Assembly (NCBI GenBank): GCA_009363875.1
Contig: CM018694.1
Location: forward strand, 32,745,415 to 32,809,414
Source of the DNA: Mikania micrantha
Lineage: Eukaryota; Streptophyta; Magnoliopsida; Asterales; Asteraceae
Length of the DNA stretch: 64,000 nt
Reading direction: 5' to 3'
How positions within the stretch are numbered: position 1 is the stretch's first letter; each line of letters opens with the position of its first letter. Of this stretch, positions 43,735 to 54,568 are shown one piece after another. The position numbers were made by a program, and so were the translations under genes. Below the pieces are notes generated by a model that was not told where the DNA came from, did no database searches, and saw only the letters and a list, made by a program, of their open reading frames with translations.

Positions 43735-44075
43735 TGGGTTCGTTGGGGTCAGGGTTCGGTTAAATGAAAACTTCATCGGCACAGGTTCGGCTCCAATCTG
43801 AATCAGCTTGAAGGTTCGTTTGATTACATGGGTTCGTGAGCATCACTGGTTCGCCGGAGCTGGGTTCGTGGGACTCGAAGGTTTGTTGCATGTGCTAGAA
43901 GGGTTCGGCCATGGCAGTGTTCATATGGTGGTTCGTCTGCATGACTAGGTTCGGTTTCAGGCGTTCGGACATCACAAGGCAGAAGATTCGCTGCTCACGA
44001 ACACATGCAGGTTCGTCGGAAAATGATAAGGGTTCGGCTTACAGTTGATGAAGGTCCGGCTGCTAAGCTTGACGA
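43735..44075. repeat. GGTTCG cluster (3' LTR)
   Basis: About 14 GGTTCG or close variants in 340 bases, with unrelated bases between them. It occupies the same LTR position as the cluster at 3128-3660. Copy at 50972-51312. Confidence 0.85.
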
Positions 44076-44520
44076 ACCCCAAACCCCAGGTTTGCCTCCA
44101 TGATCTCACGAGCCCGCACCTGCAACCATCATCATCTCCCATCGAAAATTTAGGATTCGAGGGTTGTCTTTACATCGTGAGCATGCCAGAGAAGGTTTCC
44201 GAGGATATTTAATGCGAGTGGTAGAGTTTTTTTAAGCAGTTTTACTAGATTGGGTCGTACATGGGTATAAAACCCTAATTTCAGATCTCTTTGTGGCATC
44301 ATACCTCGTTTTTGAGTGACTTTCTTCTCCGATCTGTTGTACTTTCATGTAGAGGAGGTCGAGAGCTACGCGTGGACACCAAGAACGCGCGATTTGACCC
44401 ACAAACGAGTGAGATATGAAGGATTTAAGGTGAGAAATGGTGATGGAGGTGCTTGGCCGGAAAAGAGAGAGAGAGGAGGTGTAGGTGAAGAAGAAATGAA
44501 AGGAAACTCTCATTTTAGAG

Positions 44521-44530
44521 TTTTTATATC
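44521..44530 (-). promoter_or_regulatory. TATA-like box in the gag-only element's LTR (3' copy)
   Basis: The minus strand reads GATATAAAAACTC, followed about 40 bases on by a CTCTCTCT tract typical of plant leaders. It is the strongest promoter-like signal in the LTR; if used, U3 is about 0.7 kb and R plus U5 about 4.2 kb. The same box is at 51758-51767 in the 5' LTR. Confidence 0.5.
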
Positions 44531-45246
44531 CCGCGTGGTGTTCGGGTTCGTTTTTGTGGCTCGGTTCGTAACTTCGTCGCGTATCCGGATTTTACGCGTA
44601 ATTTAAATATTATAAATAAAAGGAAGTTTATTTTAGTTATTTGATGAGTTTCAAAATTGTAAAATATTATTTATTTTATTTTTATTAAATTAAAGTCGTT
44701 CGTGTCGTGTTTCGTTTTCGTTTCGTCAGATCGCGTCACTTACGCGCGTTTTCGTACAGAGCGCTAACTGTACGAACACGACCGTATGTTTCACTTTCTG
44801 ATTTGATTTTCTAATTATCAGTCATCGTTCAGAACGTTAAACTCACAGATATGTTTGTGTGAATCGTCACCCACGCAAACACGCTGTCAGTTTAATATTC
44901 TAAAACGACTCCGAAATATGATTTGAATTGTGTTTCCTCACTGTCGGACTCAACTAGACATCCTGCTATCATGTTGTTTTCAAACTGATTTGTCGGCCAT
45001 CTGATTCCTGTCATCTATGGATATCAGATCGCAACCGATTTGTTTTCGTTATCCTTTGTACACTGTTGTTTCTCTTGAGTTGTTGTATTTACTGTATTTA
45101 AGTTTTCACTTAAACACATACAACTGTGATTTGTTTTCTGAGTTCTGTTGTCACACAACTGTTTATGTATTGTATTTACGCACAGTAAATAGTGAAAGTA
45201 CACACACCGTACGGACTTATCGTACGGTTCGGTACTAGTTGTCACA

Positions 45247-45260
45247 GTCTCCCCTTGTTA
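45247..45260 (-). other. Polypurine tract of the gag-only element
   Basis: The minus strand reads TAACAAGGGGAGAC against the 3' LTR. It is preceded by CGGGACGAAATTTCTTT, a sequence also found at the end of other Tekay-like interiors (compare 23681-23700). Confidence 0.85.
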
Positions 45261-45663
45261 AAGAAATTTCGTCCCGAAATTTAAATATCATTGTCGGGTA
45301 CTACTTCTTCTTTGTATAGGTGGAGATGCTTTGATATCATGCGTTTCTAATGTTCTCATGCTCATACGAAGTTGTGTTTGGTGTTTCCCGAGCCTGTTCG
45401 ATGTGATACGGATTCGTTTTCAGTCTATCGACCGTACTATCCGAAATGTTTATGTTCCTTGTGAGAACATTGTTCATATGTGATCTAGTCTTCCTTAGGG
45501 AGCCTAGGATTTTGTGTGTGGTTATGAAATGAGCAGACTTGATTCCATTGTTCCAATCAATTCTGGAACATCAAGTCCACTGGAAGTGTAAGGTAGCTTG
45601 GCATCGCGTGCCATAGCTATTTGTATACACTCCTATGGTTGTATCTCATGATGTTGCATAATT

Positions 45664-45927
45664 TCATGATCTATGACGTGCACTATGATTCTTATGCTCG
45701 CATGTTATTCTTGCTAGGAGAAACCTCTCGTTTCTCCCCTTGTTAGGATGGATTCGTATATCGTCTAATAAGACAACATTGACAGACCCATTATTAAGAT
45801 TTATAAATGTATCTCTGTCGTTCATTGTAATGACATGAAAAGGTCTTATCGGATTAGATGACCCCATCCCCATCAGGGACAAAGCATCCGTTCCGATGAT
45901 GATATTGACACCACTCGTGTCCATCAC
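45664..45927 (-). CDS. Small unrecognised ORF with a retropepsin-like segment
   Basis: An 87-codon minus-strand frame between gag and the polypurine tract. The same frame is open for about 40 codons further upstream, apart from one TAA at about 45938. It contains VNIIIGTDALSLMG, which resembles the hydrophobic (I/L)(I/L)G-x-(D/N)-x-L end of retroviral-type proteases, and then an acidic and polar C-terminal part. No DTG or DSG active site is found upstream, so it would not be a working protease; it may be a leftover of one, or something captured. It is small and may not be translated. Confidence 0.4.
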   Translation of the reverse strand: MMDTSGVNIIIGTDALSLMGMGSSNPIRPFHVITMNDRDTFINLNNGSVNVVLLDDIRIHPNKGRNERFLLARITCEHKNHSARHRS

Positions 45928-46076
45928 TTTGAATTATATGGTGTGTGTTTGTTCACTAAGGTAGGTGAACACTAAGTTCATGTCATTTAGTGTAAGAGAT
46001 ATCCAAGTGTTGCCTCCTATTGCGAGTAAGTTCTAACTAACTCTAAAGGGGCAATTATAATATATGCTAGCATAAA

Positions 46077-47414
46077 TTAATACACTGCAAAGATTGAAAT
46101 GGAAAGCGTACCGGTGTTGGTGTCAGTGTTTTGGTCGGTTGCTGCTGCTCCTACCCTGTATGCACGTCCCCTCGGTGCTTGTCCTCTCGGCAGCACCCTC
46201 TTGGGACAGTCTTTCGCATAATGTCCTGGTTCCCCGCAGGTGTAACAGGAAATGCGATCAAGGTGTGCAGCGGTCTGTGCCACTGCTTGGTTTGCCCTGT
46301 GTTGGGTCTTTTGTTCTTTACAGAACTTGACCCAGTGCCCCATTTTCCCACAATAAGTGCATTGTCTGCACCCTGTGCCAGCTTGATGATGATAGTTGCA
46401 CTTATTGCAGAATGGAGCCGTGCCAGAATAAGATCCACGATTCTGCGGTGGTTGATTGAGCACAGCTTGTTTGGTAGTGGTGGTCGTTGCGAAATTCTTA
46501 ACGACCTTTCGTTTCTTGTTGGAGGGTTGTTCCGGATCTTCAGTAGTTCCAGATCCCTTCTTGAGTGCACCAGAGGCAACCATTACATCAGTCAATGAAG
46601 CTGATAGTGTAACAGCCATCTCTAGTGTAGTTGGGTGGGCGGCAATCACATGCCCCCGAATGCATGGAGGTAGTCCACCGACGTACCGTTCAATCCTCTT
46701 TTCGAGTGTTGGCACAATATCCGGTGCCAATGTTGCCAGTTCATGAAATCTGGTGGTGAAAGCCAGATGTTCAGCACCAATCATCACATGGTTGAGCAGT
46801 TCAGTCTCAACCTTCTTGAGTTCATTCCTCGGGCAAAACTCGCCCCTCAGCAAGGTTTTGAAATCCTCCCAAGGCATCGCCAATGCCTCATCTCTTCCTC
46901 GGGTTTGAACCTGGGCATTCCACCAGGTTAGTGCTCGTTTCTCAAACGATCCCGCAGCATACCTCACGCGGTGTTGATCAGGACAACCGCTAATGTCGAG
47001 AGTTGTTTCCATCTTCTCGATCCATTGGATCAAGCCGACGGCTCCCTCAGTGCCACTGAATGTTGGTGGCTTGCATCCTACAAAATTCTTGTAGGAGTAG
47101 TCTTGACTCTGCCGTGTGTTACCACTGCCTTCTCCAGTTGAGTTGGCAGCGTTGTTACTGTTGTTACTGTTGATTTTGTTCATCATCTCGGGAATCACCT
47201 CCTTCAGTTGGCTTGTCAGCAGTGTAGCCAGTGCTATAGTAGCAGGATCTAGTATCTGAACATTGCTTGAGCCAGGTGGTGGCGAGTGTGGAGGAGGAGG
47301 AGGTGGAGGTGGTTGTGTAGGAGAGTCAGGCGGTGTCGGTGTTGACGAGTGCGGAGCTGAACCTTGAGTCAACGGTAGTAGTGGTGGCTGTCTTCTCGGC
47401 GGCATTCTGATCAT
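46077..47414 (-). CDS. Gag of the gag-only element (intact, 445 residues)
   Basis: Intact Ty3/gypsy Gag. The start is 47414 (MIRMPPRR) or more likely 47405 (MPPRR), because the context AGAATGCC(T/G)CC is shared with element A and gypsy-2. Residues 1-65 are basic and proline-rich. The Gag core (about 110-270) has FVGCKPPTFSGTEGAVGLIQ, ALTWWNAQV and GEFCPRNELKKVETEL. The nucleic-acid-binding part has CNKCNYHHQ plus two CCHC knuckles (CTYCGKMGHWVKFC near 350, CYTCGEPGHYAKDC near 387). The frame ends shortly after TGTLSISIFAVY, where related elements continue into protease with a DTGA/DSGA motif; that part is deleted. It probably forms particles that package this element's RNA. Confidence 0.95.
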   Translation of the reverse strand: MIRMPPRRQPPLLPLTQGSAPHSSTPTPPDSPTQPPPPPPPPHSPPPGSSNVQILDPATIALATLLTSQLKEVIPEMMNKINSNNSNNAANSTGEGSGNTRQSQDYSYKNFVGCKPPTFSGTEGAVGLIQWIEKMETTLDISGCPDQHRVRYAAGSFEKRALTWWNAQVQTRGRDEALAMPWEDFKTLLRGEFCPRNELKKVETELLNHVMIGAEHLAFTTRFHELATLAPDIVPTLEKRIERYVGGLPPCIRGHVIAAHPTTLEMAVTLSASLTDVMVASGALKKGSGTTEDPEQPSNKKRKVVKNFATTTTTKQAVLNQPPQNRGSYSGTAPFCNKCNYHHQAGTGCRQCTYCGKMGHWVKFCKEQKTQHRANQAVAQTAAHLDRISCYTCGEPGHYAKDCPKRVLPRGQAPRGRAYRVGAAATDQNTDTNTGTLSISIFAVY

Positions 47415-47564
47415 AACCGAAAGGAAATCGGTTAGTGCAGTGATCAGAAGCAGAAGACATATGCAAATAGAATCCTATGTTGTATGTTCACTACATGAGG
47501 TCCCTAGGTTATAGTCTAGGCCAAACCGTTTAAGTAATATGACCTATATTTCTCTATAACCATG

Positions 47565-47576
47565 GCTCTGATACCA
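47565..47576 (-). other. Primer-binding site of the gag-only element
   Basis: TGGTATCAGAGC on the minus strand, three bases from the 5' LTR edge at 47580. It is intact, so reverse transcription could be primed by initiator tRNA-Met. Confidence 0.96.
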
Positions 47577-47579
47577 ATC

Positions 47580-50500
47580 TGTCACACCCCGGGCCGGCGG
47601 GAACGGATCGGGTTTTCCCGTCGGGCGGAAGGTTCCCGGGGCGCGATATCTTGAGTGATAATCGAAATGATCAGATTGTTTACATGGCACATGATAAATA
47701 ATGAGAAATGCTAATCATGACATTTAATACGTAGAATTACAAAGTTAAATTACACGTATCATGTTCATAATTTAACTAAGTAACTCTACTCAAAAGAATC
47801 GTGTAGTTTCTATCTTGTAACTATACAAGATAGGCAAAATGGATTCACAATGCCATCAAAATGTATGCATCCAAAAGTAAGCTAGGTCTTCTAAAAGTCC
47901 TCTAGCTTAATAACTGATGCTGGTTAACTAGACCTGTCCGTCACCTGAGAAAACATGCATTTAAACAAAGTCAACACTAGGTTGGTGAGTCCATAAGTTT
48001 AGTATTTGGAAACCATTGAATTTATAACAGTCATGTTCATAGTGTATCACACAAATTGAATTGATGATTAACCCCCATGTTTCACTCAATGTCCTCTCCA
48101 TGGTTGGATGTACAGATAATGTCTCATCCAGTCAAGCATGCTTATATATAGGGGCATACGAAAGGGTCAAGCCCAGACGCCACCCCACCACATGCTTAAC
48201 TGCACTCAACACTACCTGTAATACAACGATGGATACCCATTTCCTTTCACCCATGATTTTCCCGGTATGTTTATCCACTAAGTAAAAATAAAAGAGACGT
48301 AACCGTCTCTGTTGACCATTCCTTACAGAATAGCCGACATGTAAAATAACTCAGTGAACAAAGTAAGAGATGAAATCATCTCTGTTAACTAATCCTTACG
48401 AATTAGACGGTATGTAAAATAAACCCATAATTGAATAAAGAGACATAATCTCTGTTAGCTAATCCTTACGGATTAGCCCGGCATGTAATATAACCCAATG
48501 AACAAATAAGAAACAAAGTTGTTTCTGTTAGCTATTCCTTACGGATTAGCCCGGCATGTAAAATATCATACTCGATATCTAGAACGAAACCTAACGGTTT
48601 CTGTAACTAATCATTCCTGATTAGTCCGGCATGTAAAATAATCCACTGAACAATCAAGAAACGAAATCGTTTCTGTTAGCTATTCCTTACGGATTAGCCC
48701 GGCATGTAAGATATCATACTCGATATCTAGAACGAAACCTAACGGTTTCTGTAACTAATCATTACTGATTAGTCCGACATGTAGTAAACCCAACTATTGA
48801 ATAAAGAAACATAATAGTCTCTGTTAGCCATTCCTTACGGATTAGCCCGGCATGTAAGATATCATACTCGATATCTAGAGTGAAACTTAGTAGTTTCTGT
48901 AACTGTCAGTACTAACCAGTCCGGTGTGTAAGATATCATACTCGATATCTAGATAGGAACATAATAGTTCCAGTAGCTGTTTCCCCCTGTTCAGCCCGGC
49001 TTGTAAAATGTCCAACTCCTGATTTCTAGTTAGAGACATAATAGTCTCAGTAGCTGTCATTTCTGAACAGCCCGGTATGTAAGATATCCTCCCACGATAT
49101 CTATTGGAATGAACATGTTTCCTAACTTTTATGAGTGTTATCTATATGATGAATAGCACCTCTCGTGCATGGTGTGATTTCATTTGATTTCCCCAAGTCC
49201 CGGTTACTAGTTTTAATGATTTACCCAACTGATCTACCATTGTATAACCGACGCACTCTGACGGTTAGGGAATGTGCTATAAATTGAGTCTTAGTAAGTA
49301 ATGATGGTATGTGTGTGACACGCCATCCCAAAAGCGTGTGCCTGTAATATCCTCCTCGATATCACAAGTGAATGTTTCAACTGTTATCCCCAGTTTGCGT
49401 GTTCTAGTGATCTTAACAAAGTGTCATAAGAACAAGTCTTATACACGATGTTAGTACTGTGTGAATGATCCTATTATCATGAAATTACCTTATCATGATG
49501 ATCATTCATGTCATTAGTAATTGTTATTGGCATACTATCCCATGGTTTTCCCCCGTTATCCTATCGTGTAAGAATAAATAAACAGTTGTAAGATATGTTC
49601 TTAACAACTTATATTATTCTATGGTGTTAATGGATCTTGATCCTAAAATAGCATGTAACATCCTAGCTATTTCGGGTATGATAAAATCAATCAATCAAGC
49701 ATGTAATGATAAATGATAATAACGATAAACAATTATTATCTAAATCACAAAATAAGCAATATAATAATGAAAACTTTTAAGTAAATAAAAGTTTAGCATG
49801 TTTCTCAGCCCCGAGCTTTGAAATCAGTAAAGATTAAAAGAAAGGGGCATATGAACTCACCTTAGGTTTGAAGTGGTTGACTTAGCTTAAAAGAAGAATT
49901 GCACGCACTCCTTGATTGTGTTTGTAGTGATTTTTCAAGATCCTGTATTGATTCAATGTCGTATTCAAATTATAATTATGAACTGTAGTTATTTTGGTGT
50001 ATACCCATGTGTTAGCCCAATGTTGACTATCACTTGTGAGTCTCGGCCTTAGCCTTCATTTGGTCTCGTTTACTAATCAAAAGGTTGTGTTCCCACTTAA
50101 CCACTTATGTTGTTATTAAGTCATGACTTTATGTTGTGTTGATATAAGATTTATTGCATAAACTCAAGACTAGTTTAGGGTTACGGTTCAAACTCCACAT
50201 TTTAATGTTGTCATAACAAAAGATGTTGTCACATGGAAATGATTTAATTTCTTTTGATCGCCTGTATACTTGCTATTATGACTTTAAGAATTCCTTAAAT
50301 TAGCATTCACTATAATTTTGTGTTATAATGATTTTAAGTAACCCATGTATAGTATTAATATAAATTTGATTTCTAAACATTGTTTACAAGCGATGTGTTA
50401 AGTGGGCCGGCTATTGATTAGACCAAATGTAGTTGGGCCTTTGGACCACATAATCACTTGGGCAGCTTGTTTTGTGGTTGATCCAAGATTGTAACCCAAT

Positions 50501-52483
50501 TAAATTCATGGGCCAATTACCCATTGTTGGGCCGGATCATGTGTTGGGCCTTATGGAGTTCACATGGGCCTAGTAATGCTAATTGTGGGCCGATTATCCT
50601 TGGGCTAAATAAGTGGAGTTGAGCCAACATATTGGGCCGAATAGTCCTTTGGGCCGAAGTGGTTACATGGGTCGGCAATGGGCCTAAGTTAATTGGACTG
50701 AGTACTACATGGATCGAATTATCCATATGGGCCACACATCAATTATTTGGGCCAACCATATGTACATGTATCGATTGATCTGCTTAGCATCATAGAGTGG
50801 TGGGCCGCATCATAGAGTGGTGGGCCGTAACCAACAATTTGGCCCAATTGATTTAGTTAGGCTGGAAAATGGCCAACGTGTAACAACAAAAAAAAATGGG
50901 GTAACAGGTCGATTAAGGCACTGTGTGGGATAAACGGGTAGAATGGATGGGTGTGGTTTCCAGCGAATCCTTGGGTTCGTTGGGGTCAGGGTTCGGTTAA
51001 ATGAAAACTTCATCGGCACAGGTTCGGCTCCAATCTGAATCAGCTTGAAGGTTCGTTTGATTACATGGGTTCGTGAGCATCACTGGTTCGCCGGAGCTGG
51101 GTTCGTGGGACTCGAAGGTTTGTTGCATGTGCTAGAAGGGTTCGGCCATGGCAGTGTTCATATGGTGGTTCGTCTGCATGACTAGGTTCGGTTTCAGGCG
51201 TTCGGACATCACAAGGCAGAAGATTCGCTGCTCACGAACACATGCAGGTTCGTCGGAAAATGATAAGGGTTCGGCTTACAGTTGATGAAGGTCCGGCTGC
51301 TAAGCTTGACGAACCCCAAACCCCAGGTTTGCCTCCATGATCTCACGAGCCCGCACCTGCAACCATCATCATCTCCCATCGAAAATTTAGGATTCGAGGG
51401 TTGTCTTTACATCGTGAGCATGCCAGAGAAGGTTTCCGAGGATATTTAATGCGAGTGGTAGAGTTTTTTTAAGCAGTTTTACTAGATTGGGTCGTACATG
51501 GGTATAAAACCCTAATTTCAGATCTCTTTGTGGCATCATACCTCGTTTTTGAGTGACTTTCTTCTCCGATCTGTTGTACTTTCATGTAGAGGAGGTCGAG
51601 AGCTACGCGTGGACACCAAGAACGCGCGATTTGACCCACAAACGAGTGAGATATGAAGGATTTAAGGTGAGAAATGGTGATGGAGGTGCTTGGCCGGAAA
51701 AGAGAGAGAGAGGAGGTGTAGGTGAAGAAGAAATGAAAGGAAACTCTCATTTTAGAGTTTTTATATCCCGCGTGGTGTTCGGGTTCGTTTTTGTGGCTCG
51801 GTTCGTAACTTCGTCGCGTATCCGGATTTTACGCGTAATTTAAATATTATAAATAAAAGGAAGTTTATTTTAGTTATTTGATGAGTTTCAAAATTGTAAA
51901 ATATTATTTATTTTATTTTTATTAAATTAAAGTCGTTCGTGTCGTGTTTCGTTTTCGTTTCGTCAGATCGCGTCACTTACGCGCGTTTTCGTACAGAGCG
52001 CTAACTGTACGAACACGACCGTATGTTTCACTTTCTGATTTGATTTTCTAATTATCAGTCATCGTTCAGAACGTTAAACTCACAGATATGTTTGTGTGAA
52101 TCGTCACCCACGCAAACACGCTGTCAGTTTAATATTCTAAAACGACTCCGAAATATGATTTGAATTGTGTTTCCTCACTGTCGGACTCAACTAGACATCC
52201 TGCTATCATGTTGTTTTCAAACTGATTTGTCGGCCATCTGATTCCTGTCATCTATGGATATCAGATCGCAACCGATTTGTTTTCGTTATCCTTTGTACAC
52301 TGTTGTTTCTCTTGAGTTGTTGTATTTACTGTATTTAAGTTTTCACTTAAACACATACAACTGTGATTTGTTTTCTGAGTTCTGTTGTCACACAACTGTT
52401 TATGTATTGTATTTACGCACAGTAAATAGTGAAAGTACACACACCGTACGGACTTATCGTACGGTTCGGTACTAGTTGTCACA
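47580..52483 (-). mobile_element. 5' LTR of the gag-only element (4904 bp)
   Basis: Same content as 40342-45246 at an offset of 7238 bases (7237 past the single indel). Its TATA-like box is at 51758-51767, the hairpin array at 48306-49104 and the GGTTCG cluster at 50972-51312. The bases after it, AATAA, are the target duplication. Confidence 0.96.
48306..49104. repeat. Hairpin repeat array (5' LTR copy)
   Basis: A copy of the array at 41068-41866, seemingly without change. Unit structure is described there. Confidence 0.93.
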
Positions 52484-53664
52484 AATAATTAGGAAGAAGA
52501 AGAAGAAAAAGGTGCTGAAGAAGTATGTGATTGTGAGTTAGGGAAGGTCACATACGGTGAAGAATTTGAGTTGGGAACGTTTTTGCATTCCCTGGCCAAG
52601 TGTCCAGTGCCATGACATCTATAGCATTGGACGTTAGCCTTATTTAGGCCGAACCTGGTTTTCCCATGAATAACAGGAAATTTCCTTCTAGTCCTCTTGT
52701 AGAACTTATTTGTCCTTATGCTCAAGAGTGCAAGTTGGTGAAGAATGTCTATCTCTTCCAAGTCATCACATAGAACTAGATGGAGATCATCCATGATAAA
52801 GTACAAATGATCATAAATAGGAGAGTGGTCATCACAAGATGAAGAAGTGATGCCAGTGGTTATGTCTATGTATTTATCATAACCCTGATCATTTGTCTCA
52901 GAGTTATGACTTAGAAGAGTTGTGTTCCCTTGAACATACTCTTCAGTTGATTTACCAAACTTTATTAGTTTTCTTTTCTGGTCAATCTCTCACTCAAAGG
53001 TGAGCAACTTACCATGAAGTTGGGTAAGCGAGAGTTTGCCAAAGTCTGGAGAGGATCTCATGAAAATGGAATAAGTTTCCCATTTTTCAAGTAGAGATCT
53101 TAAGAAGCGATTCAGAACAGAGATAGGGGTTACACTTGACCAGCTAGTTTTAATTCACTTAAGAGAGAAGTGAATCGTTCAAACTGCTGAGTCAGTGACT
53201 CATTATTTAGTTGGGAGAATGTCTCGTATTGTTGAGCCAATATCTCCCTGGTATTAGCCACAACATATTCGGTACCACCGAATTGCTCTTTTAGAGCATC
53301 CCACAAGTCTTTAGCAGACTTATGGTGAAGAATACCGAAGTATATTTCATTAGGAAGGGCCATAGCCAGTTGAGCATGTGCCTTTGCATCAAGCTCCAAC
53401 TTCTGGTAATCTTCTTCGGTATAATTCCAAGGATCTTTCGGGACATTTTCTCCACTCTCCGTGTCCAGGACCATTGGTTTATACGGTCCGAACATGACAG
53501 ATTTTCCAACATCCTGTATGATTATTGGACAAGAAGTGTAACATCCGCCTCTGCCAAATGTTATATTGGTGCCTAACCAAGATTGGTGGCTTTGTGGCAT
53601 AACCGGTGTTATGGGGGTCTAGGGTGAATTTTTCTGCAATTGGTTCACAAACAGTTATGAGCAA
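52484..53664 (-). pseudogene. Gag of copia-2, N-terminal fragment
   Basis: Begins near 53664 with DPHNTGYATKPPILVRHQYN and IWQRRMLHFLSNN; a frameshift near 53505 leads into GPYKPMVLDTESGE, MALPNEIYFGI, DLWDALKEQFGG and QFERFTSLLSELKL, then stops at 53130. Further on come a degraded stretch and the CCHC knuckle CYRCHGTGHLAREC (about 52585-52630). The last codons (APFSSSSS) meet the target duplication of the gag-only element and continue at 40341. It matches copia-1 Gag residue by residue over the core, confirming a Sirevirus-like Gag. Confidence 0.92.
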
Positions 53665-53858
53665 ATCAACGAGTGATGAGTTATCAAAGTGATTTGTTAG
53701 AATGATTTATGAACACAGTTTAGCTCAAAAACCAAACTCATACAGATTTAAAGAAAATCAAAAGACAGAATATACAGAACGCAAAAAACTAAAACAACAA
53801 GATATCAGTGAGAGCTTTGAGTTTTAGTCTTGATGGTTAAACAAAGACTAAGGACAAG
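53665..53858 (-). other. Leader of copia-2
   Basis: Short AT-rich leader between PBS and gag. No ORF of note. Confidence 0.7.
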
Positions 53859-53870
53859 GCTCTGATACCA
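53859..53870 (-). other. Primer-binding site of copia-2
   Basis: The minus strand reads TGGTATCAGAGC, two bases from the LTR, the same spacing as in copia-1. Confidence 0.94.
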
Positions 53871-53872
53871 AT

Positions 53873-54563
53873 TTTTGAACTATAGAAACCTCGAGGAGTA
53901 GATGTTTTACCAGGAACAAGGCTTTAGACACTTAGTCAAAGCGTTGGTTTTAACTCCCTTTAAAGTTTTTGCACAAGGTTGTTTTCGTTGTTTAGTTTTC
54001 TTGCTTAGAAAGAGAGAAGAGAACACGTAAAAAGCACAAGGAATTTTGGGGGAAGTAATTCATTTTATTAAGAGAATGTTGGGACTTAAATACCCAAACA
54101 TTCCAAGATAGAAGACAAGAAATAATAAAAAAAAGTAGCTGACATTGTTACAGACACTGAAACAACAGACTAGTACAAATACAAAGTCAACAACAACGGA
54201 AACAAGAGTCTTCAGGTCTTCCGAGGTTAAAGTTTTTGTACTGGGGTTCAGCGGTTATTCTTTCGGAAGATGATCATCGGAAGCTGATTAAATAATCAGT
54301 TATTTTGGAAGAGGATTTTGTCTTCCGAGTCATTTGACTTCTTCCGATGCAATGGGTGTCTTCCGAAGATGTCATGATCAGCTAGTGTCTTATGAGGTAG
54401 GTAAGTTCAGCGGCAGTTCTTTTTGGCGAAGCTTCCGCTGTTGGTCTTCTGATGCTGAAGCAATTCTTTAATCAGAAGAGAAGCATCCACAACTTGTCAT
54501 TCCGTGATTTTATTCAAGTGTCTGGCTTCAGTGGTTTTGCTCATCAGTCCTTATTTTCCAACA
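53873..54563 (-). mobile_element. 5' LTR of copia-2 (691 bp)
   Basis: Matches 29990-30679. On the plus strand the terminal TG has become TT. The target duplication AAAGT follows at 54564-54568. Confidence 0.93.
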
Positions 54564-54568
54564 AAAGT

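Larger units (their letters stand above)
40342..45246 (-). mobile_element. 3' LTR of the gag-only element (4905 bp)
   Basis: Begins TGTCACACCCCGG and ends AGTTGTCACA on the plus strand, so the ends are inverted repeats (TGTCACA/TGTGACA). Landmarks in element sense from 45246 down: TATA-like box (44521-44530), CT-rich tract, GGTTCG cluster, TGGGCC cluster, donor-like GTGAG (42623), hairpin array, TATATATAAGC module (near 40910), acceptor-like CTCAG (40707). ORFs inside it are not supported as genes. Confidence 0.96.
40342..52483 (-). mobile_element. Complete gag-only LTR element (TR-GAG type, 12.1 kb) with near-identical 4.9-kb LTRs
   Basis: The LTRs at 40342-45246 and 47580-52483 flank a 2.3-kb interior with PBS, gag, one small ORF and a polypurine tract. 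The target duplication AATAA (40337-40341, 52484-52488) interrupts copia-2 gag. The only LTR difference I find is one A in an A-run near 42602/49844, so insertion is very recent. No reverse transcriptase, RNase H or integrase is encoded, so its movement must have used pol from another element; the Gag is closest to element A in this window. LTRs make up about 80% of the element. Confidence 0.96.
29990..54563 (-). mobile_element. Sirevirus-like Ty1/copia element copia-2, with two nested insertions
   Basis: LTRs at 29990-30679 and 53873-54563 are flanked by AAAGT (29985-29989 and 54564-54568). Minus-strand order: PBS, gag (split by the gag-only element), a junction with a truncated LTR replacing protease, integrase and part of reverse transcriptase, the rest of reverse transcriptase and RNase H, a spacer, and a long env-like region. 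Without the two insertions its own sequence is roughly 9.2 kb. The LTRs differ at tens of positions, so it is clearly older than copia-1. Confidence 0.94.

Noticed and set aside
44232..44606. Overlapping ORFs on both strands in the gag-only LTR (also at 51469-51843)
   Set aside because: They are identical only because the LTRs are identical; composition follows the CT-rich leader and no domain is visible.
46131..46598. 155-codon plus-strand ORF opposite Gag
   Set aside because: Shadow of the intact Gag frame on the other strand.
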